Assembly (NCBI RefSeq): GCF_900128495.1
Contig: NZ_LT635801.1
Location: 2,816,691 to 2,880,690, forward strand
Direction of reading: 5' to 3'
Length of the DNA stretch: 64,000 nt
Source: Bacteroides ilei
GTDB lineage: Bacteria > Bacteroidota > Bacteroidia > Bacteroidales > Bacteroidaceae
Numbering within the stretch: position 1 is the stretch's first letter; each line of letters starts with the position of its first letter. A program made the translations under genes and the position numbers. Below the pieces are notes generated by a model. It did no database searches. It worked only from the letters and a program-made list of their open reading frames with translations, and was not told the origin of the DNA. Shown here one piece after another: positions 44,175-53,406 of the stretch.

Positions 44175-45980
44175 ATGCAAGACATTAGAAACATTGCCAT
44201 TATTGCCCACGTAGACCATGGGAAAACTACATTGGTGGACAAAATGATGCTGGCGGGACATCTGTTCCGCAATGACCAGACTAACGGTGAATTAGTATTG
44301 GATAACAACGACTTGGAGCGTGAAAGAGGAATTACAATCCTTTCAAAAAACGTTTCAATCAACTACAATGGAACAAAAATCAACATTATCGATACTCCGG
44401 GACACGCTGACTTCGGCGGCGAAGTGGAACGCGTACTGAATATGGCCGACGGATGTATCCTGCTCGTCGATGCCTTCGAAGGCCCGATGCCTCAGACCCG
44501 TTTCGTATTACAGAAAGCGCTGCAAATCGGATTAAAACCGATTGTGGTTGTCAATAAGGTAGATAAGCCCAACTGCCGCCCGGAAGAAGTATACGAAATG
44601 GTCTTTGACCTGATGTTCAGCCTGAATGCAACGGAAGACCAACTTGATTTTCCTGTTCTTTATGGATCTGCAAAAAACAATTGGATGGGCGAAGATTGGA
44701 AAACCCCTACCGGAACCATCACTCCGCTACTTGACGCCATCATAAAATATATTCCTGCACCGCAGCAATTGGAAGGGACACCACAGATGCTGATCACTTC
44801 ACTGGACTATTCTTCATACACCGGACGTATTGCCGTAGGACGTGTACACCGCGGAACTCTTTCAGAAGGTATGAACATCACACTAGCCAAACGTGACGGA
44901 ACCATGGTGAAATCAAAAATCAAGGAAGTCCATACATTCGAAGGTTTGGGACGTAAAAGAGTACAATCCGTTTCATCCGGTGACATTTGTGCCATCATAG
45001 GTGTGGAAGGATTTGAAATCGGTGACACCATCTGCGACTTCGAAAATCCGGAGCCACTGCCACCTATTGCCATAGATGAACCGACCATGAGTATGCTCTT
45101 TACCATCAATGATTCTCCGTTCTTCGGTAAGGAAGGTAAATACGTAACTTCACGCCATATTCATGACCGCCTGATGAAAGAGCTCGACAAGAACCTGGCT
45201 CTGCGTGTACGCAAGACTGAAAACGAAGACGGAAAATGGATTGTTTCAGGACGTGGCGTATTGCACTTGTCTGTTCTGATCGAGACCATGCGCCGTGAAG
45301 GTTATGAATTACAGGTCGGACAACCTCAAGTGATATTCAAGGAAATAGACGGTGTAAAATGTGAACCGATAGAAGAACTGACCATCAGTGTACCGGAGGA
45401 ATTCGCCAGCAAGATGATCGATATGGTTACTCGCCGAAAAGGTGAAATGGTTTCCATGGAAACCCAGGGAGATCGTGTAAATATCGAGTTTGACATGCCG
45501 TCACGTGGTATCATCGGTCTGCGTACCAATGTACTGACAGCTTCACAAGGAGAAGCCATCATGGCACACCGCTTCAAGGAATACCAGCCGTATAAAGGCG
45601 ATATCCCTCGCCGTACCAATGGTTCTATGATTGCCATGGAAAGCGGAACGGCTTTTGCCTATGCTATCGACAAGCTGCAGGATCGTGGAAAATTCTTCAT
45701 CTACCCGCAAGACGAAGTATATGCCGGCCAGGTAGTGGGAGAACACGTACATGAGAACGACTTGGTGGTTAATGTTACCAAATCAAAGAAACTGACCAAC
45801 ATGCGAGCTTCCGGTTCGGACGATAAGGCCCGCATTATACCACCGGTAATTTTCTCATTGGAAGAAGCATTGGAATACATCAAGGAAGATGAATATGTGG
45901 AAGTGACACCGAAAAGCATGCGTATGCGTAAAATTATTCTGGATGAAACAGAACGCAAGCGTGCCAACAAGAATGCATAA
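44175..45980 (+). CDS. typA: Ribosome-binding GTPase TypA/BipA
   Basis: 601-residue translational GTPase related to EF-G, involved in ribosome assembly and stress adaptation. G1 [11 protein letters not shown]3 [11 protein letters not shown] and G4 VNKVDKPN are in the N-terminal domain (1 to about 200); domain II, the two alpha-beta domains and the BipA-specific C-terminal domain (about 480-601, [22 protein letters not shown]) follow. The start at 44175 ([10 protein letters not shown]) is chosen over an upstream TTG because of the family N-terminus and the promoter position. Confidence 0.97.
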   Translation: MQDIRNIAIIAHVDHGKTTLVDKMMLAGHLFRNDQTNGELVLDNNDLERERGITILSKNVSINYNGTKINIIDTPGHADFGGEVERVLNMADGCILLVDAFEGPMPQTRFVLQKALQIGLKPIVVVNKVDKPNCRPEEVYEMVFDLMFSLNATEDQLDFPVLYGSAKNNWMGEDWKTPTGTITPLLDAIIKYIPAPQQLEGTPQMLITSLDYSSYTGRIAVGRVHRGTLSEGMNITLAKRDGTMVKSKIKEVHTFEGLGRKRVQSVSSGDICAIIGVEGFEIGDTICDFENPEPLPPIAIDEPTMSMLFTINDSPFFGKEGKYVTSRHIHDRLMKELDKNLALRVRKTENEDGKWIVSGRGVLHLSVLIETMRREGYELQVGQPQVIFKEIDGVKCEPIEELTISVPEEFASKMIDMVTRRKGEMVSMETQGDRVNIEFDMPSRGIIGLRTNVLTASQGEAIMAHRFKEYQPYKGDIPRRTNGSMIAMESGTAFAYAIDKLQDRGKFFIYPQDEVYAGQVVGEHVHENDLVVNVTKSKKLTNMRASGSDDKARIIPPVIFSLEEALEYIKEDEYVEVTPKSMRMRKIILDETERKRANKNA

Positions 45981-46033
45981 TAATAAAACAATACATTGTT
46001 CTGGAACATAACTCCAGAATATCTTTCATAGAG

Positions 46034-46083
46034 TGGAAGATCTGCACCGTTTACCGAGAAAAGACGCAGGTCTTCCATTTTTT
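46034..46083 (+). terminator. Terminator after typA
   Basis: Stem TGGAAGATCTGC / GCAGGTCTTCCA (one G-U) with T6 after it. A smaller perfect 7-bp inverted repeat TTCTGGA / TCCAGAA lies just before it (45999-46019). Confidence 0.85.
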
Positions 46084-46099
46084 CATTCAACATAACGCC

Positions 46100-47809
46100 A
46101 TGAAGAAAGAACAAAGAACTTACCTGATCCTGCTGGCCGCCATTTGTGCGGTTACGCTTTTCACCATTGGAGGCATTACATTTTTCCATACCAAAGGTGA
46201 ACCTCGTGAAGCCATCGTTGCCTATACCATGCTTGATACAGGCAACTGGATACTTCCAGAAAATATCGGAGGTGAATTTGCCTACAAGCCACCTTTTCTT
46301 CACTGGTGTATCGCCGCACTGGCATCTGTATCCGGTATTTTAAACGAATACATATCACGTATGCCATCCATGATCGCCGTCACCATGATTGCTCTGATCG
46401 GATTCCTGTTCAATTCCAGACGAAGCGATACCAAACTGGCATTCCTGACTGCCCTTATCACACTCAGCAACTTTGAAATACATCGTGCAGCGATAAACTG
46501 CCGTGTAGACATGGTACTCACAGCCTGTATCGTACTGGCTCTCTACTCTCTCTACCGCTGGTATGAAAAAGGTTACCGCTCTGTCCCATGGACAGCTATA
46601 TTCTGCATGAGTCTAGGGACATTGACCAAAGGCCCTGTAGCCATTATACTCCCCTGTCTGGTCATGGGAGTAATGATGCTTATCCGACAAGTCAATTTCT
46701 GGCGTACGCTTCTTTCATTTATCGGAATAGCCATCTTGTCGTGCATTATTCCGGCACTATGGTATATAGCCGCCTACCACCAGGCAGGACAAGCCTTTCT
46801 GGATCTGGTAATGGAAGAAAATTTCGGAAGATTCCTCGGAAAGATGTCATACCCGAGCCATGAAAACCCTTGGTACTATAATGTAATGACAGTCGTGGCC
46901 GGTTTTACTCCCTATACTTTACTTGCCCTTATTTCCCTATTTTTTCTGCAATACAGGAAAATAAACGGCAAACCCCTGCAATGGTGGAACCACCTGAAAG
47001 CCTATATCGGAAAAATGGATGATGTACGTCTCTTCAATCTGTTGAGTATCATACTGATCTTTGTATTCTACTGTATCCCGAAGAGCAAACGGAGTGTCTA
47101 TCTTATGCCTATCTACCCGTTCATCGCCTATTTCCTGGCCGAATATATACTCTGGCTCTACCGCAACAAGCCCCAATCCTTGCGCATTTACGGAAGTATT
47201 ATATACGGACTATGCCTGCTACTGACACTGGTATTTGTTTCTGTCAAGATGGGATTAGTTCCCGACTCAGTCTTTCATGGAAAACATGCAGCCGACAACA
47301 TTGCATACCTGCATGCCTTGAAAGACACCCCCATCCATCCACTACAATTCATAGCCATCCTACTTCCTCCCGTATACGCCGTTTGGGGATTCGTCAGAAA
47401 ACATTATGCCCCTCTAGCGGTCACCGGAATCACATTTATCCTATTTCTGGCATTGGACGGCTTCTACCAACCTACCGTCCTGAACATCAAATCCGACAAG
47501 ACTTTTGCCGGACAAATCATCGAAAAAGTACCCGAAGGCAAAATCTATTCCTTTGTCAATGTAGGCATGATGCATTTTTTTACCATCAACTTCTATACCC
47601 ATAACCGGGTGGATGTTTGGGAATACCATATGCCTGACGAAGGTTATCTTATCGTCGGTGAAAATGATCTTGAAGCTTTGCCAAACAGGAAAAACTATAC
47701 ACTGACAGAGGTTATGCACAGTGACCATAGGGGATGCGATGTAAAACAAATTATGTATTTATATCATTTCAAGAAGAAAACCTCGGCACAAAGCATCGTA
47801 ACAGAATAA
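46100..47809 (+). CDS. GT39/ArnT-like membrane glycosyltransferase
   Basis: 569-residue inner-membrane GT-C enzyme. The first periplasmic loop GEPREAIVAYTMLDTGNW carries the conserved acidic position of the ArnT/PMT family (GE-REA), and EFAYKPPFLHW matches the substrate loop (Y-KPPL-Y/HW). About 11-12 helices follow, then a C-terminal periplasmic domain (about 470-560). Such enzymes move a sugar from polyprenyl phosphate to lipid A, LPS or a protein. It begins a three-gene set with gtrA- and gtrB-like genes that supply exactly this type of donor. Sugar and acceptor unknown. Confidence 0.9.
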   Translation: MKKEQRTYLILLAAICAVTLFTIGGITFFHTKGEPREAIVAYTMLDTGNWILPENIGGEFAYKPPFLHWCIAALASVSGILNEYISRMPSMIAVTMIALIGFLFNSRRSDTKLAFLTALITLSNFEIHRAAINCRVDMVLTACIVLALYSLYRWYEKGYRSVPWTAIFCMSLGTLTKGPVAIILPCLVMGVMMLIRQVNFWRTLLSFIGIAILSCIIPALWYIAAYHQAGQAFLDLVMEENFGRFLGKMSYPSHENPWYYNVMTVVAGFTPYTLLALISLFFLQYRKINGKPLQWWNHLKAYIGKMDDVRLFNLLSIILIFVFYCIPKSKRSVYLMPIYPFIAYFLAEYILWLYRNKPQSLRIYGSIIYGLCLLLTLVFVSVKMGLVPDSVFHGKHAADNIAYLHALKDTPIHPLQFIAILLPPVYAVWGFVRKHYAPLAVTGITFILFLALDGFYQPTVLNIKSDKTFAGQIIEKVPEGKIYSFVNVGMMHFFTINFYTHNRVDVWEYHMPDEGYLIVGENDLEALPNRKNYTLTEVMHSDHRGCDVKQIMYLYHFKKKTSAQSIVTE

Positions 47810-47816
47810 AATATAG

Positions 47817-47824
47817 TATATTTG
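47817..47824 (+). promoter_or_regulatory. Candidate -7 box before the gtrA-like gene
   Basis: TATATTTG, perfect TAnnTTTG, overlapping an upstream TTG (47822) and so arguing for the ATG at 47858 as the start. Confidence 0.35.
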
Positions 47825-47857
47825 AAACAATTAACTCAGATAACACCACCAGTCAAG

Positions 47858-48238
47858 ATGGACAGACGGGAAATTACCGGTGAAGTAATCAGATTTGGAA
47901 CGGTAGGTCTGCTGGCTACAGCATTACACTATGGTATCTACTACCTCCTGCAACGCTACATACCCGTGAACATAGCCTACACAATAGGATATGTACTTTC
48001 ATTTATAGCCAATTTTTACCTTACCGCATTCTTCACGTTCCGCTCTGCTCCATCATGGAAAAAAATGATAGGTATGGGAGGAGCACATGCCGTAAACTAT
48101 GCACTGCATATCATACTGCTCAACCTGTTCCTTTTTATAGGAATACCTGCCATATGGGCTCCCTTCCCGGTATTCGCCATCGCCATACCAATAAATTTCA
48201 TTCTGGTCCGTTTTGTCTTTAAGCACCGTAAACTATGA
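47858..48238 (+). CDS. GtrA-family small membrane protein (putative polyprenyl-P-sugar flippase)
   Basis: 126-residue protein with four transmembrane helices: VIRFGTVGLLATALHYGIYYLL, IAYTIGYVLSFIANFYLTAFFTF, GMGGAHAVNYALHIILLNLFLF and WAPFPVFAIAIPINFILVRFVF. This is the GtrA/DPMS-like fold; in Shigella phage serotype conversion GtrA is thought to flip undecaprenyl-P-glucose. An upstream in-frame TTG at 47822 would add 12 residues; the ATG is preferred. It overlaps the GtrB-like gene by 4 bp. Confidence 0.9.
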   Translation: MDRREITGEVIRFGTVGLLATALHYGIYYLLQRYIPVNIAYTIGYVLSFIANFYLTAFFTFRSAPSWKKMIGMGGAHAVNYALHIILLNLFLFIGIPAIWAPFPVFAIAIPINFILVRFVFKHRKL

Positions 48239-49188
48239 AACAACATATCCGCCTTGCCATTGTCGTTCCTTGTTACAACGAGGAAGAAGTATTACCCGAA
48301 ACCACACGTCGTCTGACGGACATCCTGCAACGCCTGGAAGTAGACGGAATGATCGGTTCCGGAAAAATCCTTTATGTAGATGACGGAAGCAAAGATGCGA
48401 CCTGGCGGCTCATCAAAACTTTTTCGGAAACAGACGAAAAGGTAGAAGGAATCAAGCTGGCTCATAATGTAGGCCACCAGCAAGCATTATGGGCAGGACT
48501 GGAATGGGCCTCGGTACATGCAGATGCCGCAATATCAATCGATGCCGATCTGCAGGATGATGTAGAAAGCATTATCGCCATGACTGATTATTATAACAAA
48601 GGCATTGACATAGTCTATGGCGTACGGAAAGAACGTAATACAGACACATTCTTCAAGCGCAATACAGCTCTCCTCTTCTACCGGTTAATGCACAATCTGG
48701 GAGGGGAAATTGTCTATAACCACGCTGATTTCCGACTGATGAGTAAACGGGCTCTCCAGGCTCTGATGAGTTACCCGGAAAGGAACCTGTTCCTCCGGGG
48801 TATGGTCTGCACGCTCGGATTTCCTTCTGCTGTAGTCTATTATGACCGGAAAGAACGGTTTGCCGGAGAATCAAAATATCCACTGAAAAAAATGCTGAGC
48901 TTTGCTCTCGACGGAATAACATCCTTCTCGGTACGCCCCCTACGTTATATCGTTATATTAGGCCTCCTGTTTATCCTCATATCCATCATTGCCATCATCT
49001 ACGGCCTCATCAGATTCACTGAAGGACAAACTATCCCAGGATGGACTTCCTTAATGATTTCTGTATGGTTCATCGGAGGAGCCGTACTGACTTCGGTAGG
49101 TATTATAGGAGAATACATCGGTAAAATCTATAAGGAAGTGAAACAACGTCCACGCTATCTGATAGAAGAATGTACTGCCGGAAAATAA
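48235..49188 (+). CDS. GtrB/DPM1-like polyprenyl-phosphate glycosyltransferase
   Basis: 317-residue GT2 enzyme that attaches a sugar to undecaprenyl phosphate on the cytoplasmic face. It has the GT-A domain (about 1-230: IVVPCYNEEEVLPETTRRL, LYVDDGSKDATW, ISIDADLQDDVE, with the DADLQD metal site) and two C-terminal helices (YIVILGLLFILISIIAIIYGLI and LMISVWFIGGAVLTSVGIIGEYIGKIYKE). It is translationally coupled to the GtrA-like gene and follows the GT39-like gene, forming a donor-synthesis, flipping and transfer set. Confidence 0.93.
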   Translation: MKQHIRLAIVVPCYNEEEVLPETTRRLTDILQRLEVDGMIGSGKILYVDDGSKDATWRLIKTFSETDEKVEGIKLAHNVGHQQALWAGLEWASVHADAAISIDADLQDDVESIIAMTDYYNKGIDIVYGVRKERNTDTFFKRNTALLFYRLMHNLGGEIVYNHADFRLMSKRALQALMSYPERNLFLRGMVCTLGFPSAVVYYDRKERFAGESKYPLKKMLSFALDGITSFSVRPLRYIVILGLLFILISIIAIIYGLIRFTEGQTIPGWTSLMISVWFIGGAVLTSVGIIGEYIGKIYKEVKQRPRYLIEECTAGK

Positions 49189-49298
49189 ATCCAACTACCA
49201 AATCAACTATCCATAACATACACAAATTACAACAAAACATAAAATATCACTCAAAAACTCAACTTAACATCAAACAACCAACAATTTACACTATCTTT
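49182..49298 (+). other. 117-nt G-free A/C-rich tract (possible Rho-loading region)
   Basis: From the end of the gtrB-like gene to the last T of the next -7 box, the plus strand contains no G at all. It is unstructured and rich in YC and CA steps, as in Rho utilisation sites, and no hairpin terminator is visible here. Function is inferred. Confidence 0.5.
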
Positions 49299-49299
49299 G
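49292..49299 (+). promoter_or_regulatory. Candidate -7 box for the msbA-like gene
   Basis: TATCTTTG, perfect TAnnTTTG, 31 bp before the ATG; it closes the G-free tract. Confidence 0.5.
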
Positions 49300-49330
49300 C
49301 AAACGCAATAAAAAACAGTTTATTACCTGC

Positions 49331-51163
49331 ATGAAAGAATTCTTCCAAATGATGCGGCGCTTTGTTTCGCCATATAAGAAATATGTTGTCGGAGCAATAG
49401 GCCTCAACATCTTGTCGGCCATATTCAATGTTTTCTCCTTTTCTTTATTGATTCCTATCCTGAACATTCTATTCAAAACAGGTGACTCAGAAAAGGTATA
49501 TCAATTTATAGAATGGGGGAATGGCGACTTTAAGGACGTAGCAATCAACAATTTCTATTACTATGTTTCACGCTTGATCGAAACATTCGGACCTGCTACT
49601 ACTCTATTATGGCTAGGCTTGTTCCTCGCAGGAATGACTTTACTTAAAACCGCTTGTTATTTCGGCTCGACCGCCATCATGGTACCACTACGTACAGGCG
49701 TGGTACGTGACATCCGTATCATGGTCTATACCAAAGTAATGCATCTCCCGCTCAGCTTCCTTTCAGAAGAAAGAAAAGGAGATATCATTGCCCGTATGAG
49801 CGGTGATGTGGGTGAAATAGAAAACTCCATTACCAGTTCACTCGACATGCTTCTAAAAAACCCTATCCTGATAATATCTTATTTTGCTACGCTGATAATA
49901 ACCAGTTGGCAGCTGACCTTGTTTACTATTATCGTACTTCCTGGTATGGGTTGGATTATGGGGCGGGTAGGACGTAAACTGAAACGCCAGTCACTCGAGG
50001 CCCAAAACAAATGGAGTGAAACCATGTCTCAGTTGGAAGAAACTTTGGGCGGAATGCGCATTATCAAAGCGTTCATAGCAGAAGAAAAAATGATAAACCG
50101 CTTTGTAAAATGCAGCAACGAATTCCGTGATGCCACAAATCGGGTAGCTATGCGGCAGAGTCTGGCACATCCGATGAGCGAATTTCTGGGTACATTGCTC
50201 ATCGTGCTGGTTCTCTGGTTCGGCGGTTCACTCATTCTGAGCTCCCATTCTACCATCAATGCATCTACCTTCATATTCTATATGGTCATATTGTACAGTA
50301 TCATCAATCCGTTGAAAGACTTTTCCAAAGCCAGTTACAATATTCCTAAAGGACTGGCTTCTATGGAACGTGTAGACAAGATACTGAAGGCTCCCAACAA
50401 CATAGTTGAACTCCCTAATGCGGAACATATATCCGAACTGAAGGAAGGATTGGAATTCAGAAATGTATCTTTCAGTTACGGCACGCACGAAGTTTTACAT
50501 GACGTCAGCCTGTATGTACATAAAGGAGAAACCATTGCCTTGGTAGGACAAAGCGGATCCGGGAAGTCAACATTGGTAGATCTGGTTCCCCGTTTCCATG
50601 ATGTAGGCGGAGGGGAAATCCTGCTGGATGGCAAGAATATAAAGAATTTCCTTGTAAAAGATTTGCGTGGACTGATAGGAAATGTAAACCAGGAAGCTAT
50701 CCTGTTCAACGACAGTTTCTTCAACAACATCGCTTTTGGGGTTGAAAACGCAACAATGGAACAGGTAGTGGAAGCAGCCAAAATAGCTAATGCACACGAC
50801 TTCATAATGGAAACAGAAAAGGGTTATGACACCAATATAGGTGACCGGGGATGCCGACTTTCTGGAGGTCAGCGCCAACGTATATCTATTGCCCGTGCCA
50901 TACTGAAAAATCCAGCTATTCTGATTCTGGATGAAGCTACATCAGCACTCGACACAGAAAGCGAACGCCTGGTACAGGAAGCATTGGAACGTCTGATGAA
51001 AACACGCACTACCATTGCCATCGCCCATCGTCTATCAACCATAAAGAACGCCGACCGTATCTACGTATTATACGAAGGGCGTATCGTGGAATGTGGCAAA
51101 CATGAAGAACTTCTGCAGAAAAACGGGTACTACAAACGTTTGAATGATATGCAAGCCTTATAA
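49331..51163 (+). CDS. MsbA-type ABC exporter (lipid/glycolipid flippase)
   Basis: 610-residue half-transporter: six-helix membrane domain (about 1-330) then an ATPase with Walker A GQSGSGKSTLVDLVP, signature LSGGQRQRISIARAIL, Walker B LILDEATSALD and H-loop IAIAHRLSTI. The closest functional type is MsbA, which flips lipid A-core, or a related lipid-linked glycan exporter. Monocistronic, with its own -7 box. Its position between a glycosylation set and the LPS-core-like cluster fits lipid A-core export, but this is inference. Confidence 0.92.
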   Translation: MKEFFQMMRRFVSPYKKYVVGAIGLNILSAIFNVFSFSLLIPILNILFKTGDSEKVYQFIEWGNGDFKDVAINNFYYYVSRLIETFGPATTLLWLGLFLAGMTLLKTACYFGSTAIMVPLRTGVVRDIRIMVYTKVMHLPLSFLSEERKGDIIARMSGDVGEIENSITSSLDMLLKNPILIISYFATLIITSWQLTLFTIIVLPGMGWIMGRVGRKLKRQSLEAQNKWSETMSQLEETLGGMRIIKAFIAEEKMINRFVKCSNEFRDATNRVAMRQSLAHPMSEFLGTLLIVLVLWFGGSLILSSHSTINASTFIFYMVILYSIINPLKDFSKASYNIPKGLASMERVDKILKAPNNIVELPNAEHISELKEGLEFRNVSFSYGTHEVLHDVSLYVHKGETIALVGQSGSGKSTLVDLVPRFHDVGGGEILLDGKNIKNFLVKDLRGLIGNVNQEAILFNDSFFNNIAFGVENATMEQVVEAAKIANAHDFIMETEKGYDTNIGDRGCRLSGGQRQRISIARAILKNPAILILDEATSALDTESERLVQEALERLMKTRTTIAIAHRLSTIKNADRIYVLYEGRIVECGKHEELLQKNGYYKRLNDMQAL

Positions 51164-51380
51164 CAGACAACAAACATTCACTTTTATACATAAAATCAAC
51201 TAAAATTACAGAGTAACCATACTTCCTTGTTTTACTGAAAAACACAAAAAAACATAATTGGAGAAAATTCTGGCCTTGTTGCATGCAGTAAATCAAAAAT
51301 CAATGCATTTGATATACAAAATGATTTCTGGATATAAAAAATAACAAGATTACCCGACATAAAATAAACCATATAGGAGA

Positions 51381-52364
51381 ATGATGAGCAGCAATAGTCT
51401 TATGGTCAGCATAATAGTACCTAACTATAATTATGCAAATTATTTAGACCAACGTATTAATAGTATCCTGAACCAGACATATCAGAGCTACGAAATTATT
51501 ATTCTTGATGATGCTTCTACAGATGATAGCCTCAAGGTAATCGAACGTTACCGGAATCATCCCAAAGTCTCCCATGTAGTTATAAATGAAGAAAATACCG
51601 GAAAACCTTTCATGCAATGGATGAAAGGAATCACATTGGCACGCGGAGAATGGATATGGATTGCAGAAGCAGACGATCTGGCACTTCCACAATTTCTGGA
51701 AACATGCATGAAATACATTCAGATGGATCAGCATGCATCCGTCTGCTATGTAGACAATCTCTACATCGATCAAAATGACCGGCCTTTACCTTTCAAATAC
51801 CAGCAATACTCCTCTAAGGCAACCATATACCATGGGCCACAATTTGCACAAAATTGTCTATATTGGGAAAATATCATCGCCAATGCCAGTGGAGTAGTTT
51901 TCCGTAAACAATTTGCATTGAACATTAAGAATCAGGTATTTTATAAAATGCGCTATTGCGGAGATTGGATGTTCTGGTTTGAAATGGCACTCCAAGGTAA
52001 TGTCATTAGTATCCATGAAAAACTCAACCATTTCCGCCAACACCTCTCACAAACGACCAAAGGAAAAAATAACGGCCAAAATTTCGTGGAAAGTTTGAAA
52101 ATTATCCAATATATTGAAACGATTTTTCCACAAATCAACAACTACAAACGAAAACAATGTTATGGAAGAATGAGCCGCTATATCCGCCATATCAAGAACC
52201 AACATGTAAAAGAAAACTTAAAAGAAGTATATAGACAGGAATTACATTCATCATTATTATTCAACTATTATTTCTTCAAACTACACAGGCATTTTCGTTT
52301 TATCCCCTGGATAATGACGGAAGAGAAAGATCATGAGAAAGCTGTAGTCACCCATATCATTTAG
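51381..52364 (+). CDS. Glycosyltransferase family 2
   Basis: 327-residue GT-A glycosyltransferase: VSIIVPNYNYANYLDQRINSI, IILDDASTDDSLKVIERY and WIWIAEADDLALPQF (metal site EADD). It is clearly a paralogue of the convergent gene at 52420-53382, with shared blocks such as PNYNY..YLDQRI, LDDASTD, QWMKGI and GDWMFWFEMA. AGGAGA directly abuts the start, one of the few Shine-Dalgarno-like sequences in the window; either of the first two Met codons may be used. The 217 bp upstream hold no clear promoter. It ends at a terminator shared with its paralogue. Confidence 0.9.
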   Translation: MMSSNSLMVSIIVPNYNYANYLDQRINSILNQTYQSYEIIILDDASTDDSLKVIERYRNHPKVSHVVINEENTGKPFMQWMKGITLARGEWIWIAEADDLALPQFLETCMKYIQMDQHASVCYVDNLYIDQNDRPLPFKYQQYSSKATIYHGPQFAQNCLYWENIIANASGVVFRKQFALNIKNQVFYKMRYCGDWMFWFEMALQGNVISIHEKLNHFRQHLSQTTKGKNNGQNFVESLKIIQYIETIFPQINNYKRKQCYGRMSRYIRHIKNQHVKENLKEVYRQELHSSLLFNYYFFKLHRHFRFIPWIMTEEKDHEKAVVTHII

Positions 52365-52365
52365 A

Positions 52366-52405
52366 AAAAAAGCCAACCGGTTAATAATAAATCGGTTGGC
52401 TTTTT
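52366..52405. terminator. Shared bidirectional terminator between two GT2 paralogues
   Basis: Stem AAAAAGCCAACCG / CGGTTGGCTTTTT with a short AT loop; T-runs on both strands. Confidence 0.92.
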
Positions 52406-52419
52406 CTCATTATAAATAA

Positions 52420-53382
52420 TCACTTTTTCCGATCTCTTTTCATTGTAACCAGAAAAGGACAGAGATATTGTAAATACTGATTCCAATGCAAGACAGACAA
52501 GTCAGACTTATCTCCACCTAACTTTTCTTTCAAATAAAGAAACAGTTCATTCCGCTTCTGGATATTCCCAACTTTCTTTATCTTCCGATACAACATTCCC
52601 CGGGCTAACTTTCGTTTATATTTCCCAATAATGATATCACTCTGCTCTATTGATGATACGACATCAATATCCTCCCGAATCCGATTACCTGTAGATATCC
52701 CTTCAACACTGACCTTGGCTTCATGCTGACGGAAATGATTCAATGTTTTACGGACTTCTACAACACATCCCTGTTTTGCCATTTCAAACCAGAACATCCA
52801 GTCACCACTATAACGCATGGTCAGAAAAATTGAATTCTGCAGATTTAATGCCTGTTCCCGTTTAAATAATACACCACTGGCATTCATGATACAACAATGC
52901 CAATAAAGTTTATGTCTAATGTATTCACGGCCAGAAAAAGTAACCGTTTTCATATTATTTTTTCCCCAATAATCTACATTCTGCCTTATAACATTTCCAT
53001 TCCCATCTATATAATCAGATCCCACCATGCATATGGAAACATCTTGATAACTATGTACCGCTCTCAGACAATCTTCCAGAAACGTCGGCTCAGAGACATC
53101 ATCAGCCTCGGCTATCCAAACCCATTCTCCTTCAGCCAACAATATTCCTTTCATCCATTGTTGGAAAGGACTTCCTGTATTTCTTTCATTGACAACAACG
53201 TGAGAAACATGCTTATCATTTTTATATTTCTGCAGAATATCAATACTGTTATCCGTTGAAGCGTCATCTAAAAGAATCAATTCAAAATCCTGGTAAGATT
53301 GGTTCAAAACAGTCTGTATACGTTGGTCCAGATATCGACCGTAATTATAATTAGGGATTACAACACTTACAACTGGCTTCAT
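52420..53382 (-). CDS. Glycosyltransferase family 2 (paralogue of 51381-52364)
   Basis: 320-residue GT-A enzyme: VSVVIPNYNYGRYLDQRIQTVL, LLDDASTDNSIDILQKY, WVWIAEADDVSEP. It is the last gene of the leftward glf operon, 24 bp after the GT8 gene. Blockwise identity to the convergent neighbour is high in the donor domain and through MRYSGDWMFWFEMAKQG, and weak in the C-terminal third, which suggests duplication followed by a change of acceptor. Confidence 0.9.
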   Translation of the reverse strand: MKPVVSVVIPNYNYGRYLDQRIQTVLNQSYQDFELILLDDASTDNSIDILQKYKNDKHVSHVVVNERNTGSPFQQWMKGILLAEGEWVWIAEADDVSEPTFLEDCLRAVHSYQDVSICMVGSDYIDGNGNVIRQNVDYWGKNNMKTVTFSGREYIRHKLYWHCCIMNASGVLFKREQALNLQNSIFLTMRYSGDWMFWFEMAKQGCVVEVRKTLNHFRQHEAKVSVEGISTGNRIREDIDVVSSIEQSDIIIGKYKRKLARGMLYRKIKKVGNIQKRNELFLYLKEKLGGDKSDLSVLHWNQYLQYLCPFLVTMKRDRKK

Positions 53383-53406
53383 AATACTTTTGATTTACAA
53401 TACCAT

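Noticed and set aside
51164..51380. Invertible promoter upstream of the GT2 gene
   Set aside because: Only a 6-bp CTTGTT/AACAAG pair is visible, far too short for a recombinase site, and no perfect -7 box lies between.
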